From Chloroflexota bacterium (lineage in GTDB: Bacteria > Chloroflexota > Dormibacteria > CF-121), in contig VBFX01000057.1 in NCBI GenBank assembly GCA_005889395.1, positions 3,844 through 10,608 on the forward strand: a DNA stretch of 6,765 nt, given 5' to 3'. The translations under genes and the position numbers were made by a program. Below are positions 1-5,877 of this stretch, piece after piece; within the stretch, counting starts at the first letter, position 1, and every line of letters begins with the position of its first letter. The notes below the pieces were generated by a model. It worked only from the letters and a program-made list of their open reading frames with translations. It was not told the DNA's origin and did not search any database.

Positions 1-1
1 G

Positions 2-901
2 TTGACGACCGGCGAGATCGCGCGCCGCACCGGCGTGAATCCGCGGACCACCTATCGCGACATTCGGGCGCTCGAAGCGATGAATGTCCCGGTCTACGAG
101 GACGACGGACGGATCGCGATCGACCCGAACTACTTCGTGGCCCCCGTCAAGTTCACCCTGCGCGAGGCGATGGCGCTGCTGATGGGCGTTCGCCTGATGC
201 ACCGGCATCGCGACCAGGCCGATCCGGATGTCGCCGACGCCTTCACCAAGTTGGCGGCGGTCCTCCCCGCGCCGGTTGCGGAGTACGTGCATGCCACCGT
301 GCGCCAGATGGCCGATCGTCCTGCAAACCCGGTGTACTCCCGCGTTCTCCAAACCGTGGCGCTCAGCTGGGCGGGGCACAAGGCGGTTCGCATCTGGTAT
401 CCGAGCGCGAATCATGAGGTGAAGCCGCGCGAGATCGAACCCTATTTCCTCGAGCCCTCGCTGATCGGGCACAGCAGCTACGTGGTGGCGCGCGATCGCG
501 GACTGCGCGAGATGCGCACCTTCAAGCTGGAGCGCATCACGCGCGCCGAACCGATGGCGGAGACCTATCAGATCCCGGGGGAATTCGACGTTAACAAGTA
601 CCTCGCGGGCGCCTGGGGGATCTTCCACTCCGGTGAGCCGGTGGAGGTGCGCCTGCGCTTCTTTCCGCCGGCGGCCGCGCGGGTGAGGGAATCCATCTGG
701 CATCCATCGCAGAAGCTCAGCGACGGGCCGAGGGGCTCGGTCAACATGACGGTCACGGTGACCGGCACGCTCGAGATCACTCCCTGGATCCTGGGGTGGG
801 GCGATGCTGTCGAGGTTCTCGCCCCCGCGGACCTGCGCAAGAAGATAAGCGGCGTCGGGACGAAAATGGCGTCACGCAACAACAGAGGAGGCCGACGATG
901 A
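2..901 (+). CDS. WYL-domain transcriptional regulator (5' end cut by window edge)
   Basis: This is a DeoR/HTH_11-type DNA-binding regulator with a C-terminal ligand-sensing WYL domain. Residues 2-26 read as the second half of a winged helix-turn-helix (TTGEIARRTGVNPRTTYRDI, then RALE), typical of this family. A WYL-like beta domain follows at about 116-185 (VRIWYPS, REIEPYFLE, then YVVARD and RTFKLERI), and a WCX extension at about 213-283 (PVEVRLRFFP, ending GWGDAVEVLAPADLRKKI). The first helix of the HTH is missing, so the TTG at base 2 is probably an internal Leu codon and the gene begins outside the window. The family usually represses or activates neighbouring genes in response to nucleic acids or small ligands. 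The stop overlaps the cupin start as ATGA, so the two are co-translated. The ligand and operator cannot be read from this sequence. Confidence 0.9.
   Translation: MTTGEIARRTGVNPRTTYRDIRALEAMNVPVYEDDGRIAIDPNYFVAPVKFTLREAMALLMGVRLMHRHRDQADPDVADAFTKLAAVLPAPVAEYVHATVRQMADRPANPVYSRVLQTVALSWAGHKAVRIWYPSANHEVKPREIEPYFLEPSLIGHSSYVVARDRGLREMRTFKLERITRAEPMAETYQIPGEFDVNKYLAGAWGIFHSGEPVEVRLRFFPPAAARVRESIWHPSQKLSDGPRGSVNMTVTVTGTLEITPWILGWGDAVEVLAPADLRKKISGVGTKMASRNNRGGRR
884..891 (+). promoter_or_regulatory. Ribosome binding site deciding the cupin start
   Basis: AGAGGAGG lies 6 nt before the ATG at 898, inside the last codons of the WYL regulator. It fixes the cupin start at 898 rather than at the earlier in-frame ATG at 796, which would lie deep in the regulator gene. 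Confidence 0.8.
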
Positions 902-1263
902 ACATTTATCAGGCGGTCGCGAAATTAAGGCCCACGCGGATCTGGGACGGGGTGCTTGCGCGGACGGTGAGCGGCGACCGGCTTAGCATCGGCTTCGTGG
1001 ACATCGATCCCGATGTCCAGGTTCCCGAGCACCGGCACGAGAACGAGCAAGTCGGGTTCGTCCTCCGCGGCTCGGTGACCATGGTGGTCGATGGCCAATC
1101 GCGCGAATTACGGGTAGGGGAGACCTACACGATCGCCAGCCAGCTTCCCCACTCCGCGACGGCCGGCGCCGATGGCGTGTCGGTAGTGGACGTCTTCGCA
1201 CCGGTTCGCCAGGACTGGAAGGACAAGCCCACCGTCGCGCCCTTCCCCGGACGCTGGCCCTGA
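898..1263 (+). CDS. Small single-domain cupin protein
   Basis: This is a 121-residue cupin, a small metal-binding beta-barrel probably in the cytoplasm. Cupin motif 1 is seen at 45-58 (HRHENEQVGFVLRG), with H45, H47 and E50 or Q51 as likely metal ligands. Motif 2 is at 74-85 (GETYTIASQLPH), with H85 as the remaining ligand. The C-terminus has a DWKDKP-PFPGRW tail, often found in small cupins annotated as pectin-degradation or sugar-binding like proteins. ATG at 898 follows a strong SD and overlaps the regulator stop by four bases, so it is co-expressed with the WYL protein. It may bind the signal for that regulator or act as an isomerase or dioxygenase, but its substrate cannot be inferred. 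It ends one base from the convergent SDR-like gene. Confidence 0.88.
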   Translation: MNIYQAVAKLRPTRIWDGVLARTVSGDRLSIGFVDIDPDVQVPEHRHENEQVGFVLRGSVTMVVDGQSRELRVGETYTIASQLPHSATAGADGVSVVDVFAPVRQDWKDKPTVAPFPGRWP

Positions 1264-1264
1264 G

Positions 1265-2047
1265 TTAGAAGAGGCCCCGATACTCCCCGCCGTCGACCGC
1301 CAGGGTCGTTCCGGTGATGAAGCTGGCCGCGTCGCCGGCCAGGAAGACGACCGCGGCCGCCAGCTCGTCGGGGCGGCCGTGGCGGCCAAGCGGGATGTTG
1401 CGGATGCTCCGAGCCGTATACTCCCGCGGGTCGACGCCGAGCGTCATCGCCTGGTGCTGGTTCTCTTCCCTGATGCGGTCGGTCTCGAAGCGACCCGTCA
1501 GGATCGAATTCACCCGAACCTCTGGGGCAGCCTCCTTAGCGAGGGTCTTACCCATCGCCACCACCGCCGGCCGCAGCGCGTTCGACAGCACGAGGTTGTC
1601 GACCGGCTGGTGCGCGGCGATCGAGGTGAGGTTGACGACGGCGCCTCCCTTAAGCCGCAGTGCCGGCAGCGAGGCACGCGTCAGGCGAACGGCGCTCATG
1701 AACACCAGGTTGAACGCCTCCACCCACGCCTGGTCGTCGAGCTCCGCCACGGTGCCGAGGATGGGCCCGCGCGTGTTGTTGACCAGCACCTCGAGGCCGC
1801 CCAGCGTCATGACCGCCCACTCGACAAGGTCGCGGCACTGGTCGGCCTGCCGGACATCGGCGACCCGCGCCACGACGTCATGGCCCTCGTCGCGTAGCGT
1901 CTGGGCTGCGGCCGCAATGCGTGGCTGATCGCTGGAGGCGATAACCACGCGACAGCCTTCCGCGGCGAGCGCGCGAGCCGTGGCGAAACCGAGACCACGG
2001 CTGGCGGCGGTCACCAGCGCCCGACGCCCGCGCAGTCCGGTTTCCAC
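1265..2047 (-). CDS. SDR-fold oxidoreductase-like protein lacking the Tyr-Lys catalytic pair
   Basis: This 260-residue protein has normal SDR length and a Rossmann fold. The nucleotide-binding motif is TAASRGLG at 13-20 (usual TGxxxGxG, so the first Gly is Ala). NNTRG at 90-94 replaces NNAG, and DV at 64-65 is the usual adenine-ring site. Of the catalytic tetrad, N113 and S142 are present. Counting the standard 13 residues from S142 reaches S155 where Tyr should be, and R159 sits where Lys should be (LSNALRPAVVAMGKTLAKE). The C-terminal GxxxAVDGG-type end (TGTTLAVDGGEYRG, 246-258) is intact. A known SDR subgroup, the BKR_like SDR-like set, likewise lacks a perfect NAD motif and tetrad, so this is probably a member and not a damaged gene. 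Whether it is catalytic is open. GTG 2047 is chosen because an in-frame TAG lies at 2057-2059; no SD is visible. Confidence 0.9.
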   Translation of the reverse strand: METGLRGRRALVTAASRGLGFATARALAAEGCRVVIASSDQPRIAAAAQTLRDEGHDVVARVADVRQADQCRDLVEWAVMTLGGLEVLVNNTRGPILGTVAELDDQAWVEAFNLVFMSAVRLTRASLPALRLKGGAVVNLTSIAAHQPVDNLVLSNALRPAVVAMGKTLAKEAAPEVRVNSILTGRFETDRIREENQHQAMTLGVDPREYTARSIRNIPLGRHGRPDELAAAVVFLAGDAASFITGTTLAVDGGEYRGLF

Positions 2048-2053
2048 CGGGAC

Positions 2054-2059
2054 ATACTA
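2054..2059 (-). promoter_or_regulatory. Candidate -10 box for a leaderless SDR-like mRNA
   Basis: TAGTAT on the minus strand ends exactly 6 nt before the GTG start at 2047, and no Shine-Dalgarno is present. A transcript starting at the usual distance from this box would begin at the start codon. No good -35 is seen upstream. The box lies in the 27-base gap after the zinc-ribbon stop, so it could give the SDR-like gene its own expression inside the UDG-zinc ribbon unit. It also contains the in-frame TAG, so chance is possible. Confidence 0.45.
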
Positions 2060-2074
2060 GGAGGGCGCGATGGT

Positions 2075-2284
2075 CTAGACGGCGACGCGCGGCTGCTTGC
2101 CGCAGGCAGGGCAGGGCGTCCCCGCCTTGAGTTCGGCTCGCTTGAAGGCTTGACCGCCGCAATGCGGGCAGAGGGCGCCGGGTCGCAGCGCATGGGCTTG
2201 CTCGGCTTTCTGCATGCGCTCGCGCAGATGGCTGTCGTCTTCCTTTTCGATGAATCGCGGATCGGTGGGCGTCTGCGTGCTCAT
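2075..2284 (-). CDS. Small zinc-ribbon protein of unknown function
   Basis: This is a 69-residue protein. Its N-terminal half is charged and helical (residues 10-32, with EKEDDSHLRERMQKAEQ). The C-terminal half is a zinc ribbon with CPHC at 39-42 and CPAC at 58-61, separated by 15 residues, which is enough for one tetrahedral Zn site. It starts at ATG 2284, which overlaps the stop of the UDG-like gene as ATGA, so the two are likely translationally coupled; a GAAGG lies just upstream. A longer in-frame reading back to about 2587 exists but lies over the UDG-like gene and looks like its shadow. Neighbouring genes suggest a nucleic-acid-binding accessory role, but this is inferred only from context. 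I do not recognise a named family. Confidence 0.78.
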   Translation of the reverse strand: MSTQTPTDPRFIEKEDDSHLRERMQKAEQAHALRPGALCPHCGGQAFKRAELKAGTPCPACGKQPRVAV

Positions 2285-3027
2285 GCGGCCTTCAACTCCT
2301 GCGGCTCGAATTGCTCCGGCCGCAGGCGGTCGCCCAGCGCGCGCCCGATGACTTCCGGATGCAAGTCGATCCCGCGCTGGAAGGGATGCACGCTCAGGAT
2401 GGCGGGCACTGTCCGGTTGCCCAACGTCACGTCGAGCACGCGGCCGTGCAGCGTGGTCATCGGACCCCATCCATCCCAGGTCTGCATCGTCCGCCACCAC
2501 AGATGGCGGGCCAGCGGACCGCCCATGGCGACGACCAGCTGCGGGTTGATGCTCGTCAGCAGGCTCTGCAGGTGCCGGTCGACACACTGGTTGAGAGCGT
2601 CATCGGTCACCAGGTCCGGGTTTGCCGTCGGACAGCGGACCGCCCAGGTGTGGAAGGCAAGGTCCATCACGTCGTGCTTCTCCGGTTTCTGCCCCAGCCG
2701 GCGCCGCGCACCCAGCAGCACGGCACGCGCGTACTGGTAATAGGGCTGCGGCGTATCCGACGTCATGTGGTGCTCGAGCCCAGCCTCGTGATCGAGCCAC
2801 GCGGTGAAGGCTTCGTTGCTGGCGCTGGCGGCATCCAGCGGGCTGGGGCTGATGAACACGATCGGCGCCTGCGGGTTGCCGAAGCCGACCTCCGGCCGGC
2901 GGAGTGGCAGCGCGAGGCGTTCGCAGGGGCTGTCGGCGCCCCGGCCTGCTTCGGCGACCGCGCAGCCGTGCAGCCGCTTGAGCGCGTCCGAGCCGAAGAA
3001 TTGCAGGTACTGCTGGCCCTTGCTCAC
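2281..3027 (-). CDS. Divergent uracil-DNA glycosylase superfamily protein
   Basis: This is a 248-residue protein resembling family 4-type uracil-DNA glycosylases, which excise uracil from DNA in base-excision repair. The clearest match is at 130-176: VRCPTANPDL, then C148, then LTSINPQLVVAMGGPLARHL. C132 and C148 have the 16-residue spacing of two [4Fe-4S] ligands of family 4 enzymes. C22 and C35 could supply the other two, although family 4 normally has CxxC there. The second active-site motif is HP at 214-215 (SVHPFQRG). The first motif, normally of the GExPG kind, reads ISPSPL at 59-64 and has no acid. Residues about 84-120 (Tyr- and Arg-rich) look like an insertion relative to family 4. 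GTG 3027 is the only usable start that does not run into the divergent rhodanese; no SD is seen. It overlaps the zinc-ribbon gene by ATGA. Membership of the superfamily is likely, glycosylase activity uncertain. Confidence 0.75.
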   Translation of the reverse strand: MSKGQQYLQFFGSDALKRLHGCAVAEAGRGADSPCERLALPLRRPEVGFGNPQAPIVFISPSPLDAASASNEAFTAWLDHEAGLEHHMTSDTPQPYYQYARAVLLGARRRLGQKPEKHDVMDLAFHTWAVRCPTANPDLVTDDALNQCVDRHLQSLLTSINPQLVVAMGGPLARHLWWRTMQTWDGWGPMTTLHGRVLDVTLGNRTVPAILSVHPFQRGIDLHPEVIGRALGDRLRPEQFEPQELKAA

Positions 3028-3075
3028 GCTGTGAAAACGACGCCGGGTGGCCGGTGAAGCTTGCGCCCCGGCGAC

Positions 3076-3081
3076 TAAGAT
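3076..3081 (+). promoter_or_regulatory. Candidate -10 box for a leaderless rhodanese mRNA
   Basis: TAAGAT ends exactly 6 nt before the GTG at 3088, and no Shine-Dalgarno precedes that start. This is the same box-to-start distance as at the SDR-like gene. The -35 is poor, with GTGAAG at 3054-3059 (16 nt spacing) the best seen. The 60-base region 3028-3087 separates this gene from the divergent UDG-like gene and should hold the promoters of both; I could not identify one for the minus strand. Confidence 0.5.
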
Positions 3082-3087
3082 TTCTCC

Positions 3088-3408
3088 GTGGCCCAGGTCC
3101 CCGGGATCGATGTCACCCAGCTTCGACAACGACTCGAGACCGTTCCGGCGCCATTCCTCCTGGACGTCCGGGAGCAGTGGGAATATCAGGAGGGTCACGT
3201 GCCGGGCGCGCAGCTGATCCCGCTCGGGGAGCTGGAGCACCGTGTCAGCGAAGTTCCCCGCGATCGGCCGATCCTGGCCATTTGCCACAGCGGGCAGCGG
3301 AGCTTTGCGGCCGCTGCCTACCTCCAGCGGCTGGGGTACACCTCGGTGAGCAACGTTGACGGCGGCACCGCCGCCTGGATCGAGCGCGGCTTCCCAGTGG
3401 ATAAATAA
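3088..3408 (+). CDS. Single-domain rhodanese-like sulfurtransferase
   Basis: This is a 106-residue single-domain rhodanese, a size typical of cytoplasmic GlpE/PspE-type sulfurtransferases that carry a persulfide on an active-site cysteine. Family motifs in order are LLDVRE at 24-29, GHVPGAQLIP at 36-45, the active-site loop CHSGQR at 66-71 with catalytic C66, and the end signature NVDGGTAAWIERGFPV at 89-104. All key residues are present and the gene looks intact. The GTG at 3088 is preferred over the out-of-frame reading from 3054; it lacks an SD but has a TAAGAT box 6 nt upstream. Its sulfur donor and acceptor are not predictable. The neighbouring UDG-like protein has possible Fe-S cysteines, but a functional link would be speculation. 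Confidence 0.93.
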   Translation: MAQVPGIDVTQLRQRLETVPAPFLLDVREQWEYQEGHVPGAQLIPLGELEHRVSEVPRDRPILAICHSGQRSFAAAAYLQRLGYTSVSNVDGGTAAWIERGFPVDK

Positions 3409-3512
3409 GCCGCCCGACAGACAGCTGTCAAAACGGGCTGCTTGACTTTGCGCATGCAGCCAACCACCATTGACACGACCAACCGTCCTTTTCACGTCCT
3501 GAAGGAGTCCAA
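3409..3512 (+). other. Intergenic region between rhodanese and RmuC
   Basis: About 100 bases with no gene. It holds a perfect 10-bp palindrome GACAGCTGTC (3420-3429) and a weak hairpin, GGCTGC at 3436-3441 with GCAGCC at 3456-3461 (loop 14), without a T-run. TTGACT (3442) and a consensus TTGACA (3470-3475) resemble -35 boxes, but neither is followed by a convincing -10 at 16-18 nt. An RmuC promoter is probably here but cannot be pinned down. Confidence 0.4.
3502..3507 (+). promoter_or_regulatory. Ribosome binding site of the RmuC gene
   Basis: AAGGAG lies 5 nt before the GTG at 3513 and supports that start codon. Confidence 0.75.
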
Positions 3513-4619
3513 GTGAGCGTCCTCGAACTGGTCCTCGTGGTGTTGCTGGTGGCCACCCTGCTGTGCCTTTTCGCCTTGGTCATCCGCCGGCCAGCCGCTG
3601 CCAGTCCATCCGATGCCGTCCTGGCAGCCCTGAGCGACCTGGGCGCGCTCAAGTCGCACGTCGAGACCGTGAGCAATCAGCAGAGCGCGATGAACCAATC
3701 CCTCAGCATGGTGCAGACGGCCGTCCAGGGTGTCGAGACCAAGGTGCTCGAGAGCTCGGCCGGCGTTCGTGACGCGATCGGGAAAGACCTGTCCGATGCG
3801 CGCATCGCCATGGAGCGCCTGAAGGCCGACGCCGAGGAGCGCCGCCGTATGGAAGAGGACGTGCAGGCCTCGGCCCGCCGGATCGAGACCGTCCTGCTGG
3901 GCAGCCGCACCCGCGGTGCGGCCGGCGAGAACATCCTTCAGGACGCCTTCCGGCAGTTCCCCGCCGAGATGATCGATATGAACTTCCGGGTCAACGGCAA
4001 GGTCGTCGAGTACGCGCTCGTCCTCGCCAACGGCAAACGGCTGCCGATCGACAGCAAGTGGCCGTCGCCGGAATTGCTCGACCGGCTGAGCGACGGCTTA
4101 CAGGAACCGGGGAAAGAGACGGCTCTCGTCCAGGAGATCGAGCGAGTCCTGCGGCTGAAAGTCCGGGAGGTCAAGCAGTACATCGACCCGGCGGCAACGC
4201 TTGGCTTTGCGGTGGCCGCTGTTCCCGACCCGGTCTTTAACGCCTGCCGCCGCGCGCACCTGGAAGCCTATCGCGAAGGCGTCATCCTGATGCCCTACAG
4301 CATGACGATCCCCTACGTGCTGGCCCTCTTCCGCCTGCACCTGCAGTACGCCAAGTCGATCGACCTCGAGAACCTCGAAGGCTACCTGCAGCAGATCGAC
4401 GACAACGTCGCCTCGCTCGATCGCCTGCTCGAGAACAGCATCGCGCGCGGCAGCACCATGATCCAGAATGCGTTCACCGACGCCAAGCGCAACCTGGGGC
4501 AGATGCGGGGTGCGTTGGCCGCCATGCGCGCGGTCCCGCAAGATGCCTTAGGCCAGGAGCAAGAAATCGACCACGTCGAGGAGCCCGACCTCCAGTTGCT
4601 AATCTCCCGCCGCGCCTAA
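3513..4619 (+). CDS. rmuC: RmuC-family protein, membrane-anchored
   Basis: This 368-residue protein has the RmuC domain architecture. A single N-terminal membrane segment (about 3-24, LELVLVVLLVATLLCLFALV) is followed by an Arg-Arg boundary and a long helical, probably coiled-coil region (about 35-128). The conserved core then begins with SRTRGAAGENILQDAF (131-146), continues with VEYALVLANGKRLPIDSKWP (165-184; the family's viDSKxP motif) and VKQYIDPAATLGFAVAAVPDP (220-240), and ends with a helical tail. RmuC proteins are predicted nuclease-like factors linked to limiting recombination at inverted repeats; their biochemical role is poorly defined. The length is modestly short compared with E. 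coli RmuC (about 475 residues). GTG 3513 is set by the AAGGAG. It is followed by the convergent TIG-domain gene. Confidence 0.9.
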   Translation: MSVLELVLVVLLVATLLCLFALVIRRPAAASPSDAVLAALSDLGALKSHVETVSNQQSAMNQSLSMVQTAVQGVETKVLESSAGVRDAIGKDLSDARIAMERLKADAEERRRMEEDVQASARRIETVLLGSRTRGAAGENILQDAFRQFPAEMIDMNFRVNGKVVEYALVLANGKRLPIDSKWPSPELLDRLSDGLQEPGKETALVQEIERVLRLKVREVKQYIDPAATLGFAVAAVPDPVFNACRRAHLEAYREGVILMPYSMTIPYVLALFRLHLQYAKSIDLENLEGYLQQIDDNVASLDRLLENSIARGSTMIQNAFTDAKRNLGQMRGALAAMRAVPQDALGQEQEIDHVEEPDLQLLISRRA

Positions 4620-4732
4620 AGGGAGGCACAGTCCTCGGCGCAGGCGGCGAGGCGGCGCGGGTCCGAGGAAGGGGATCTGGGCATCACCGGCAGAGGCGAC
4701 GGCGGCCGATCTACAGCCGATTGCGTTGGGCC
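4620..4732. other. Convergent intergenic region with a possible hairpin
   Basis: This 113-base gap lies between two genes that end towards each other. TCCTCGG at 4632-4638 can pair with CCGAGGA at 4663-4669 (7 bp, loop 24 nt of G-rich sequence), starting 13 nt after the RmuC stop. It has no T-run on either strand, so it is at best a weak terminator or mRNA-end structure. Nothing else is seen. Confidence 0.3.
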
Positions 4733-5239
4733 TTATGCGAGGCCCGGTGTGCGCGCCAGGCGCATCACGAGCATAAGCAGGAGGAGGAAGCCGCCACCGA
4801 CGAGCATCATCAGGGTGCTCGGCTGTGTCCCCGTGTCGTCGATCACGAGCTGGTCACTCGCCAGGGCGGTGCCGCCTTCGTTTGTCACGGCGACTGAGTA
4901 GGAGCCCTGAGCCAGGTTCTCGGGCAGCTTCATGAGCAGGTGATTGGCATCGGGCACCTGCACGGTCGTCGCCGGCCGCCCGCCGACCTGCACGGTGGTG
5001 GCCGGGGTCAGGTGCTGGCCGAGGATCATGATGTTGGGGAGGACGGCCGGGTTGACCTTGACCGGATTGAGCTGGAAGATCTCCGGCGGTAAGGCCCTGG
5101 TCGCCCTGGCCGGGGCCGGTGGAGTGGTGGGACGCGCGGGTGCCGTTGGCCTGGTGGCGGCCATGGCCGGCACGGTCATCAGGACAAGCAACGTCAGGCT
5201 CGCCAGACCAGCTGCCGCCACGCGCCGCAGTGCTGTCAT
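4733..5239 (-). CDS. Secreted membrane-anchored protein with IPT/TIG-like domain
   Basis: This 168-residue protein reads in order as follows. A signal peptide (1-27; RR, hydrophobic core LASLTLLVLMTV, AMA cleavage site) is followed by a Pro/Ala/Thr-rich stalk (28-51). An Ig-like, IPT/TIG-type domain spans about 52-134, with PVKVNPAVLPNIMILGQHL, TTVQVGGRPATTVQV and GSYSVAVTNEGGTALASDQ giving the usual strand pattern and the y-V-V-N-G-G signature. After a short linker comes a C-terminal membrane helix (about 142-159), then a basic RLARTPGLA tail. It is therefore likely a type I protein that exposes one Ig-like module outside the cell. TIG domains mediate protein or carbohydrate binding in many settings; no partner is visible. 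ATG 5239 has AGAGGA 5 nt upstream. It follows the terminator of the H1-like gene, so it should have its own promoter in 5251-5342, which I could not define. Confidence 0.78.
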   Translation of the reverse strand: MTALRRVAAAGLASLTLLVLMTVPAMAATRPTAPARPTTPPAPARATRALPPEIFQLNPVKVNPAVLPNIMILGQHLTPATTVQVGGRPATTVQVPDANHLLMKLPENLAQGSYSVAVTNEGGTALASDQLVIDDTGTQPSTLMMLVGGGFLLLLMLVMRLARTPGLA

Positions 5240-5244
5240 GAAAT

Positions 5245-5250
5245 TCCTCT
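5245..5250 (-). promoter_or_regulatory. Ribosome binding site of the TIG-domain gene
   Basis: AGAGGA on the minus strand, 5 nt before the ATG at 5239, supports this start. Confidence 0.7.
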
Positions 5251-5303
5251 ACTACATCAAACGGGGATGGCGGGATCGGGCGTCTGGCGATTCGGCCCAT
5301 CCG

Positions 5304-5315
5304 GTCTGCGCAGAC
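5304..5315. repeat. Perfect 12-bp palindrome upstream of the TIG-domain gene
   Basis: GTCTGCGCAGAC is a perfect inverted repeat with no loop, 65 bp upstream of the ATG at 5239 and 28 bp beyond the H1-like gene's terminator. It could be an operator for a dimeric regulator; with one copy only it may be chance. Confidence 0.4.
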
Positions 5316-5342
5316 GGCCGTAGCTGTAACCCGCAGCGCAAC

Positions 5343-5373
5343 AAAAAAGCCCCTGCCCTTCCGAGCAGGGGCT
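5343..5373 (-). terminator. Intrinsic terminator of the H1-like gene
   Basis: Read on the minus strand, AGCCCCTGC (5373-5365), an 8-nt loop, and GCAGGGGCT (5356-5348) form a 9-bp GC-rich stem followed by TTTTTT. It begins 14 nt after the stop of the H1-like gene and closes that transcription unit. It also separates it from the TIG-domain gene downstream. Confidence 0.92.
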
Positions 5374-5387
5374 GACGAGCGACTGGT

Positions 5388-5867
5388 CTAGCGGTTGCCG
5401 CCTCCCGGCCAGGTCTGCTCCGGGGGGCGCTCACCGATCTTGATGCGCTCTGCGCCGCCGCTCGACGAGCCGGACTCGGACTCGCTGCCCATCCCGGGCT
5501 CGCTGCCGAATCCACCGAACGACGGCATGCTCGGCGGCTCAGCCGGCCGGGCCACCGGACGTCCGCCGCCCACAAAGGAGCTCGACGGTTTGGGGGCCGC
5601 CGCGGGCGCCGGAGTCGTGGCGCGGGCCGCCGGCCTGGGAGCGGCTTTCGGCGCCGCAGCCTTGGCCGGTGCGCTCTTCCGCTTGGCTGGAGCGCTTCGC
5701 TTCGCCGTCGCGCGCTTGGCCGTCGTCTTTTTGGTGCCGGACCGCTTCGCGGTGCTCTTCTTTGCCGGGCTGCGCTTGGCGGTCGACTTCTTGCCGCCGA
5801 CCCGCTTGGCCGTCGAACGCTTGGCGGTCGACTTCTTCTTAGTCGAGGATTTCTTCTTCGCTGGCAT
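5388..5867 (-). CDS. Lysine-rich histone H1-tail-like protein with decapeptide repeats
   Basis: This 159-residue, low-complexity protein is probably a nucleoid-associated DNA-binding protein. Residues 2-57 are K/R/S/T/A-rich and contain four decapeptide repeats of KKSTAKRSxx type (11-20, 26-35, 36-45, 46-55), with KRVGG inserted at 21-25. Residues 56-97 are an Ala/Pro/Lys linker resembling the C-terminal tail of eukaryotic H1 and bacterial H1-like proteins. Residues 98-140 are a Gly/Ser/Glu-rich, near-neutral to acidic segment. The tail ERIKIGERPPEQTWPGGGNR is more ordinary and may be a conserved peptide. No HU or SAP domain is visible, unlike the tailed HU proteins of actinobacteria. ATG 5867 has an ideal RBS (GGGAGGA). 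With its own strong promoter and terminator, high expression is likely. Function as a DNA compactor is inferred from composition; nothing catalytic is present. Confidence 0.8.
   Translation of the reverse strand: MPAKKKSSTKKKSTAKRSTAKRVGGKKSTAKRSPAKKSTAKRSGTKKTTAKRATAKRSAPAKRKSAPAKAAAPKAAPRPAARATTPAPAAAPKPSSSFVGGGRPVARPAEPPSMPSFGGFGSEPGMGSESESGSSSGGAERIKIGERPPEQTWPGGGNR
5697..5837 (-). repeat. 30-bp-period coding repeats (KKSTAKR units)
   Basis: Codons 11-57 of the H1-like gene repeat with a 30-base period (KKSTAKRSTA, KKSTAKRSPA, KKSTAKRSGT, KKTTAKRATA). The first two units are separated by a 15-base insert encoding KRVGG. The similarity extends to the DNA (CGCTTGGCGGTCGACTTCTT occurs twice on the plus strand), so copy number may vary between strains. 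Confidence 0.8.
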
Positions 5868-5870
5868 TTT

Positions 5871-5877
5871 TCCTCCC
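5871..5877 (-). promoter_or_regulatory. Strong ribosome binding site of the H1-like gene
   Basis: GGGAGGA on the minus strand lies just before AAA-ATG at 5867. It is close to the ideal anti-16S match and fits a highly translated gene. Confidence 0.85.

Noticed and set aside
796..1263. 155-residue reading of the cupin
   Set aside because: The first 34 codons are out of frame inside the WYL regulator; the strong SD points to ATG 898.
1314..1928. Long plus-strand ORFs opposite the SDR-like gene (also 1379-1897)
   Set aside because: Ser/Arg/Ala-rich translations typical of antisense frames in GC-rich DNA; the SDR reading has recognisable motifs.
2075..2587. 170-residue reading of the zinc-ribbon gene
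   Set aside because: Its N-terminal 100 residues are an Arg/Ala/Pro-rich out-of-frame shadow of the UDG-like gene; ATG 2284 gives an ATGA overlap.
3470..3475. Consensus TTGACA as a promoter for RmuC
   Set aside because: No -10-like hexamer lies at 16-18 nt downstream, so it is not called as a promoter.
2281..3495. Longer 404-residue reading of the UDG-like gene
   Set aside because: Its first 156 codons lie antisense to the well-supported rhodanese and show no family similarity; GTG 3027 removes the overlap.
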